A stretch of 13,140 nucleotides of DNA from Phoronis ovalis (Eukaryota; Phoronida; Phoronidae). The DNA lies in assembly GCA_028565635.1 (NCBI GenBank), contig JAOXYB010040161.1, positions 1 through 13,140 on the forward strand, read 5' to 3'. Position numbers and translations under genes: made by a program. Shown one piece after another: positions 6,816 through 13,140 of this stretch. Positions within the stretch are counted from its first letter, which is position 1. Each line of letters begins with the position of its first letter. Below the pieces are notes generated by a model, which was given only the letters and a program-made list of their open reading frames with translations, was not told where the DNA came from and did not search any database.

Positions 6816-7263
6816 AGATTTTACTGGTAGTAAGTGTATATTATTTAAATAAAGGTAGGCCTTCACTAAATTGGACATTGCGCATTTATTGTTTTTAACT
6901 TTAAGTTATTGTAGTGAGTCCGCGCTTGGTCTAGTCCGTCTAAACAAATATATCGAACCATTTCAACGGTACGGAACAAGAACGGATACATTTATTAAGA
7001 CTGAGTAGAAAATGTAATTATATAGAAGCAGGTAAGACAATTAAAATGAGTTTCATGGTCGGAAGTATTTTATCAAATGCTGTTTATATCGTCCAAGAAA
7101 TTCGCGTAGGTAATCAATTGTGTCCTTTGCGGCAAATAATATACCGTTTTTTCGTTTATCAGCTGCCATTTCAGTTATGAAATTTCTAGAAAATATATAC
7201 GGAATTCATTTTTTTCTTGTAATTATGAATAGTATTAAGATATCACTACTTGACGATTCAGAG
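6816..7263. other. non-coding stretch
   Basis: AT-rich sequence with no supported gene. It has an AAATAAAGG motif near 6846 and a short open frame at 7046-7180 (44 residues) that has no domain and no splice context I can defend. A donor-like GCAG|GTAAGA near 7030 has no open exon upstream. Confidence 0.6.
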
Positions 7264-7267
7264 AGTA

Positions 7268-7417
7268 TTACAGTAGGTTTCCGAGTTATGCTCTCCCGAT
7301 AAAGTACTAAACATACTGGTTTGTGACAGATACTCAGATTTTTCTGACGTCATTTTACCGCATCACAAACCAGTATTCTGTATATACAGAAGAGCATAAC
7401 TCGGAAACCTACCTGTA
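7268..7417. repeat. ~150-bp imperfect palindrome (foldback element)
   Basis: Two nested inverted repeats. The outer arms are TAGGTTTCCGAGTTATGCTC (about 7274-7293) and its complement GAGCATAACTCGGAAACCTA (7392-7411), with weaker pairing extending outward. The inner arms are ATACTGGTTTGTGA (7313-7326) and TCACAAACCAGTAT (7363-7376). The central loop contains TGACGTCA at 7345-7352. This looks like a small foldback or MITE-type element, or DNA able to form a cruciform; I find no certain target duplication, and no protein is encoded. Confidence 0.88.
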
Positions 7418-7939
7418 ACTCCAACATAAAAGTAGCTGTTTATAGTTTTGCAGGTTGATGATTGTTGAGATGATATTATCCAATGTTAACGATCGAGATA
7501 TTATCATCAGGACAAGAACTATAATCACCACAACTTAACGTACGCGAGATAAAAGACCTCAGACTAAAATCCAGAACTATTTAGCATTAACTTGGAGTGT
7601 CAGGGAATACTGTTTGCGTTTCATGTTTTGTATTAATTTTAGTACTTATTATCCGGTATTATACTGCAGTTTGTAGATTGCACAAGAGCACGTAACACAA
7701 GGGCATAATGCGCAATTGTTACTGTAAATAAAGTATATCTCATACTAGGTTAATGCTTTAATATAATAAATACACAAGAAACTCATGAACGTAAAAGTTG
7801 TTTTGATACTTTTGAATTTATAGTCTGCAATATGATATGATATCCGGCTAATTATGATTCCGGAATTATGATATACCTAACAATATATGGCTACTTCTGT
7901 CAAGCAGTCAGGAACACACCTTGTATTGATTCTGACCAT
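7418..7939. other. non-coding stretch
   Basis: No gene, RNA or extended repeat that I can support. Very AT-rich, with minor duplications such as AATTATGAT repeated around 7850-7872. Confidence 0.6.
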
Positions 7940-8042
7940 CCATAAATTAAAAAAGGTGATATCATGGATTCTTAGCCATAAATTAAAAAAGGTGATATCA
8001 TGGATTCTTAGCCCTTGTTAGTGTGATATCATGGATTCTTAG
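7940..8042. repeat. 36-bp direct repeat, two full and one partial copy
   Basis: Identical 36-bp copies at 7940-7975 and 7976-8011 share AAAGGTGATATCATGGATTC. A shortened third copy follows at 8012-8042, keeping TGATATCATGGATTCTTAG but with a different front (CCCTTGTTAG). That front recurs as CCATTGTTAG from 8043. Confidence 0.95.
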
Positions 8043-8221
8043 CCATTGTTAGTTTAAAAACGAATAGCCACTAATTTATGCGTATTTCAACTGTTACATA
8101 ATGTAAGCCACACTTGTTGTTCCGGCAGTTTTATGTAAAAAGCACCAACGGAAGCAGTGATTGATTTAAAATCGCTTTGATATAAGTTCAAGTTTTAAGA
8201 AATAGTTAAAAATTGTCCATT

Positions 8222-8232
8222 CCCCCCCCCCC
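8222..8232. repeat. C11 homopolymer
   Basis: Eleven consecutive C residues in an otherwise AT-rich region. The exact length is easily miscalled in assemblies. Confidence 0.97.
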
Positions 8233-11200
8233 GAATATTTAACCTGCGGGAACGGAATACTACCGTATATATTGAGTCCCTTTCAGTGATATACTATGCG
8301 CCATTATGATGACTAAGTCGCCAGGGGTCTAAATGTTATTCATAGTAACAGCAGCAAATGACCATGAAAGGTCGACCATCGGAGGCCAATTATTGGTTTC
8401 CAATAAATCAATTCTTCAAGAGACCCTACCAGATGACTTATTCGCTGACACTTGGAGCCATGGATCAACTAGAAGATAGGTAAACGCGTACACGTAGATC
8501 AATCAGATATTAACAGAATATTCAAATATAGATTTTAAGTAATAATTGATACAATTAGCATTGGTATTCTTAGATGTATGTCGCCAGGTTTGAACACATT
8601 TAATTTCTAATTATACAGATTTTCCACCAAAATGAGAACCAAGTGATTTAATACAATTACAAATTTCCGCAGAATATGCACAATTTGGACAATATTTCGC
8701 AATATTTGGAAATAAGTTCCATCGAGTTGCAACAGGACTTCACTTTTCTGCCCCCTCCGCTTTATTACTTTTTTAACCGGAAGAAGCTTGCACAAGATCA
8801 GTTGTCTTCTAATAATCCTATATGACACATAAAACAGAATAAACCAGAGAACATTAATTTATTTATTGATATATTTGCTCAAAAGTGTCTTCATGTTAAG
8901 CAGAAACAGGGAGAACATATTTCGCCACCCTGGAGCTAGGGGTCCGATTCAAATCAATGGTTGGTACACATGTGAGTGAACAAAAACGCGTGAAAAGGGT
9001 GCGCGTTACGCATTAGGGTAACATTTTTCGATAACATATACAAAAGGGTATTTGATTAACTGTTCGAAAACCCGGATCAAAACCGCCAACTACTTAATTG
9101 AATTGAGCAAGCTTCATCTTGAAGTTAATTTGCGATCAAGTTCGAGTGAGATTCCCACAATTGCGTTTCCCGAGTATGTTCCAAAAATAATTGTCACCGC
9201 ATTTATGGTATCTAAAATTTCTTCCAGTCGGTGAAAATGGCTCAAAATTTAAAAATGAAAAAAACGCATTTAGGGGCTTTTTCAAAAACCCATTCACGCA
9301 CATGGGTACACCAGTCCCCTCCCTACCCTTTGACACATGGTGAAGTATTTCAAAAGCTTGGCATGCGTGACAACTATGAATGAAATTTTTCACAAAGGTA
9401 AATAAGTACTTGAGGTGACACATTTGATAAATCATTAGTGTTTATAAAGGCTTTTGAATAATTGATCAGCTGATATCAGATCGATACACAGTGATTTATT
9501 GTGAAACGTTTAGATTACTATAAGTGATCTATTTTATATAAAAGTTTATCGATCACCGGAAACATTACGATTTTGCAAGTCCTTGAGCAAACAAACCCAC
9601 TTAAAGTACACTGCCAATTAAAAAGGTTTAATCAGGCGATAGTATCCCTAGGTGGGTACCCTTAGTTGCATATGTACCACAACAAGACTACTGCGACACC
9701 TCGTAAGAAATCGTACATTCTCGTTTGACATTTACCCGAGAAGTAACACGCATGTTCCACGGATTACTTAAATATGAAGAAACATTTCTCCGAAGTTATC
9801 ATTACTGGACACAAACAATCGTCCCACTGATTACCGTGTTTCTTTTTATTTTGCGGAGATTGAAGCAGGAATGAAAACATCTGAATTTGTATTTATTTGA
9901 CATAATTACATTATTGGTTCATTTTCTGTATTGTTTCATCTTTTTCTAACTAGGATACCCATTAGATACCCATTAGGCTCGCGGGCATCAACCAGCACTT
10001 TGAACTATTGCATGTTTGATCAATATTATAACCTCCTGCAGCTACGACTGACAGATCAGATAATTCAATATTAATAAACTACAGAGGAATGAACATATTG
10101 ATCGGTTATGTTATAATTAGGCTAATTCATTAGTATCGTGTCCAGTCTGCCGCATTTATTATAATACAAGAACCCTGTGTATCGTGTCCAGTTCTAGGGA
10201 CAAAAATCACTTTCCAAAAATATACCCCATTGCTACAACCATATCCGATGGTAAAAACTCGAAAAGTACACACCCCATGGTAAACAAAATTCTGCAAATG
10301 TACACGTTTTGGAAAACACTGCTATTTACATGCCACTGGTAGTTAACTCTGCCATATTGTAAATTAGAAAACTTAAATAGTTTAGTTTAGAAAGGCAATA
10401 CTTTGTACTATGCATGTACAATAGTATTAGCCTGTATAAATGTTCATTCTTATCAAAATAAGTTCAATTTCAGCTATATATACCCTCCTGAGGTAAACAT
10501 TGTCCAATAAACATAAAAAAGATATCCAATATGGTAAACATTTTAGCTGTTGAAAAAAGGGGTCATTGGGCGGCACATATATACAGTCACTTTGAATGAG
10601 AGTAATCTCCCCAGTCTACACAACAGACCATTTTACAAGCATCTCAAGGGACTATTTCAACAGACACAACTCCCTTCATGTCAGGCTTAAGATTAAAACA
10701 CGTCATACAAATTCACACCTATTAAACAGTTGTTGATGGAATTATTTTTAAAACACTCTATTAATAACCTGTTCCAATTCACCACTTATTTTTCTATGGA
10801 ATTATTACATTTTCGGAAATTTGCGGAATCTAATAATTTTATCAGTAGTGACACTCAGTGACTAGTTTCTGAACTGCTTTGAAGAGAAGCATATAATTAG
10901 GTTTGAATGCCGTTATGACACGACGTGTAACAACTAGCAGGAATATGGCAGAATTCATGGCAAATGACATGAATTCAGCTGATCTAGTATGAGGTCAAAG
11001 TTCGACATTGTTTATGAGACAAATCCTTGTATAGTATGTGCTGTCTTTTTAAAAATTAGTCCGTTTAACTATTGAGTCTAGGCATAGTCTATAACAGGTG
11101 TTTACAGTGGCTACTTCAAAATTTCCACAATCCACCATGCCACGGCATCTCTTTAAGGCAGACACTCCTGGTGGCAGATATTTTCAATAGAGAACTTTGC

Positions 11201-11320
11201 TTTAATTGTATTTAGTGAGCTATTCTTACTTCATTACCAGGAGACTCTGGTTACGTCTGATATTTCTGCTAAAATGGAGCCACAAACTGGTTGGCGTCTA
11301 ATTGCTCTAAATACCTGAAA
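8233..11320. other. 3-kb stretch without a supported gene
   Basis: I read both strands here for exons, RNAs and element ends and found none I can defend. Short open frames (for example plus 8358-8483, 41 residues; minus 9136-9435, 99 residues) lack domains, flanking splice signals or start context. Local structures are GTATCGTGTCCAGT repeated at 10133-10146 and 10179-10192, a GATACCCATTA duplication near 9954-9976, and a perfect hairpin at 10951-10976. The base composition and patchy texture around 8940-9440 and 10130-10370 suggest degraded dispersed repeats, unproven. A strong-looking splice acceptor (TTCTTACTTCATTACCAG) ends near 11242. Confidence 0.5.
10951..10976. repeat. perfect 9-bp hairpin
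   Basis: GAATTCATG (10951-10959) pairs with CATGAATTC (10968-10976) around an 8-nt loop. Isolated; it has no T-run or flanking gene that would give it a role. Confidence 0.85.
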
Positions 11321-13140
11321 CACAGAAAAGTCGTACGTAATGCCAGTGTATAAATGCAGACAAGTCATATGTCATGCTAGTGTATACACACATATGTCAT
11401 ATGTAATAGTAGTGTATAAACGGAGACAAGTCATATGTAACGGTAGTGTATAAACACATCTAAGTCATATGTAATAGGAGTGTATAAATACATATAAGTA
11501 TATGTAATGTGTATAAACACAGACAAGTCATATGTAACTGTAGTGTATAAACACAGACAAGTCATATGTTAATAATGGTAGTGTATAAATATAGACAAGT
11601 CACATGCAATTATAGTGTATAAACACAGACAAGTCATGTAATGTGTATAAACACAGACAAGTCATATGAAATTGTAGTGTATAAATACAGATAAGTCGTA
11701 TGTAAGTGTATAAACACAGACAAGTCATATGTAATGTGTATAAACACAGTCAAGTCATATGTAACTGTAGTGAATAAAGACAGTCAAGTCATATCTAATG
11801 TGTATAAACACAGACAAGTCATATGTAATGGTAGTGTATAAACACACACAAGTCACATGTAATGGTAGTCAATAAACACACACATCATAGGTAATGGTAG
11901 TGTATAAACACACACAAGTCATATGTAATGGTAGTGAATAAACACACACAAGTCATATGTAATGGTAGTGAATAAACACACACATCATATGTAATGGTAG
12001 AGTATAAACACAAACAAGTCATATGTAACTATAGTGTATAAACACAGATGTCATATGTAACGGTAGTGCATAAACACAGACAAGTCATATGCAATTGTAG
12101 TCTATAAACACAGACAAGCCACATGTAATGCGTATAAACACGGACAAGTCACATGTTAATAATGGTAGTGTATAAATATAGACAAGTCACATGTAGCTGT
12201 AGTGTATATATACAGACAAGTCATATGTAATTGTAGTGTATAAACACAAACAAGTCGTATGTAATGGTAGTGCATAAATACAGACAAGTCACATGCAATT
12301 GTAGTCTATAAACACAGACAAGTCATATGCAATTGTAGTCTATAAACACAAACAAGTCATACGTAATGGCAGTGTATAAATACAGACACGTCATATGTAA
12401 CTGTAGTGTATAAACACAGTCAAGTCATATGTAATGTGTATAAACAAGACAAGTCATATGTAATAATAGTGTATAAACACAGACAAGTCATATGTAATGG
12501 TAGTGTATAAACACCAACAAGTCAGATGTAGCGGTAGTGTATAAATACAGACAAGTCATATGTAATTGTAGTGGATAAACACAGACAAGTCATATGTAAT
12601 GGTAGTGTATAAACACAGACAAGACATTTGTAATGGCAGTGTATACACAGACAAGTCATATTTAATGGTAGTGTATAAACACAAACAAGTCATAAGTATA
12701 TAAACACAGACAAGTCATGTAATTGTAGTGTATAAATACAGACAAGTCATATGCAATTGTAGTGTATAAACACAAACAAGTCATATGTAACGGTAGTGTA
12801 TAAATACAGACAAGTCATATGTAATGGTAGTGTATAAACACAAACAAGTCATATGTAACGGTAGTGTATAAATACAGACAAGTCATATGTAATGGCAGTA
12901 TATAAACAAGACAAGTCATATGTAATAATAGTGTATAAACACCAACAAGTCAGATGTAACGGTAGTGTATAAATACAGACAATTCATATGTAATTGTAGT
13001 GTATAAACACAAACAAGTCATATGTAATGATAGGGTATAAACACACACAAGTCATATGTAATGGTAGTGTATAAACACAAACAAGTCATATGTAATGATA
13101 GGGTATAAACACACACAAGTCATATGTAATGGTAGTGTAT
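11321..13140. repeat. 34-bp minisatellite, at least 1.8 kb, runs off the window
   Basis: Roughly 55 units of about 34 bp with the core GACAAGTCATATGTAATGG followed by TAGTGTATAAACACA. Units vary by substitutions (for example AATGG, AACGG, AATTG, AACTG) and by a recurrent 6-bp deletion that removes the GGTAGT segment, giving 28-bp units. Higher-order 68-bp repeats are visible at 12776-12895 and 13013-13140. It reads open in no useful frame. The right boundary is outside the window. Confidence 0.97.

Noticed and set aside
7046-7180. 44-codon plus open frame (starts MSFMVGSILSNAVYIVQE)
   Set aside because: Hydrophobic and superficially exon-like, but no domain, no convincing flanking splice sites in the needed phase, and not longer than chance.
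8352-8483. Short region open in more than one frame, ending ATAG|GTAAAC
   Set aside because: Considered as an exon or a transposon fragment. Having two or more frames open over about 40 codons is not rare at this composition, and neither frame shows a known domain.
8607-8828. 73-codon minus open frame
   Set aside because: Leu/Ile/Val-rich from AT-rich sequence; no domain or start support.
8935-8970. GGTCCGATTCAAATC, resembling a tRNA/SINE B box
   Set aside because: No A box at the right distance, no cloverleaf and no SINE tail; a partial motif match only.
9136-9435. 99-codon minus open frame with scattered Cys and aromatic residues
   Set aside because: Several frames of this length are expected by chance on both strands of 13 kb of AT-rich DNA. 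No domain recognised; may be a decayed repeat.
10440-10495. Possible 19-nt microexon between TTCAATTTCAG and GAG|GTAAAC
   Set aside because: Splice-like signals are common by chance, and so short an exon cannot be judged without transcripts.

Overview
The window looks like AT-rich genomic DNA from an animal, most likely an invertebrate. A mollusc or other lophotrochozoan is my guess from the domain content and the many minisatellites; nothing in the sequence proves it. The evidence for a eukaryote is direct: four coding blocks join through clean GT...AG introns, all in phase 1, and there are no prokaryotic operons or RNA genes. Base composition outside the coding exons is clearly AT-rich, and the largest exon is visibly richer in G and C.

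Layout. Bases 1-305 are a 36/51-bp minisatellite. Bases 306-794 are a non-repetitive stretch upstream of the gene, with a perfect TGACGTCA box at 595-602. A single plus-strand gene fills 795-5449. Exon 1 (795-852) encodes a signal peptide, exon 2 (1820-2098) one kringle, exon 3 (2555-2812) a second kringle, and exon 4 (3764-5449) ten thrombospondin type-1 (TSP1) repeats with no intron between them. Exon 4 ends at a consensus donor, and I could not find the next exon, so the C-terminus is unresolved. Intron 3 carries a 432-bp terminal-inverted-repeat element with a perfect 9-bp target duplication. Introns 1 and 3 also hold small repeats or the element described below.

Bases 5506-13140 have no gene I can support. 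They contain a 37-bp minisatellite (6209-6801), a foldback palindrome (7268-7417), a 36-bp direct repeat (7940-8042), a C11 tract, several small hairpins and duplications, and a 1.8-kb 34-bp minisatellite (11321 to the window end, still running).

The product is a secreted (or, if a later exon adds an anchor, membrane-bound) extracellular mosaic protein of at least 760 residues: signal peptide, kringle, kringle, TSP1 x10. The most notable points are this architecture, the 8-cysteine kringles of which only the second keeps a lysine-binding-type site, and a TSP1 array that grew by tandem duplication of a two-domain 342-bp unit. The alternating domains of that unit carry different predicted sugar sites, and one domain is a visible mosaic of two others.
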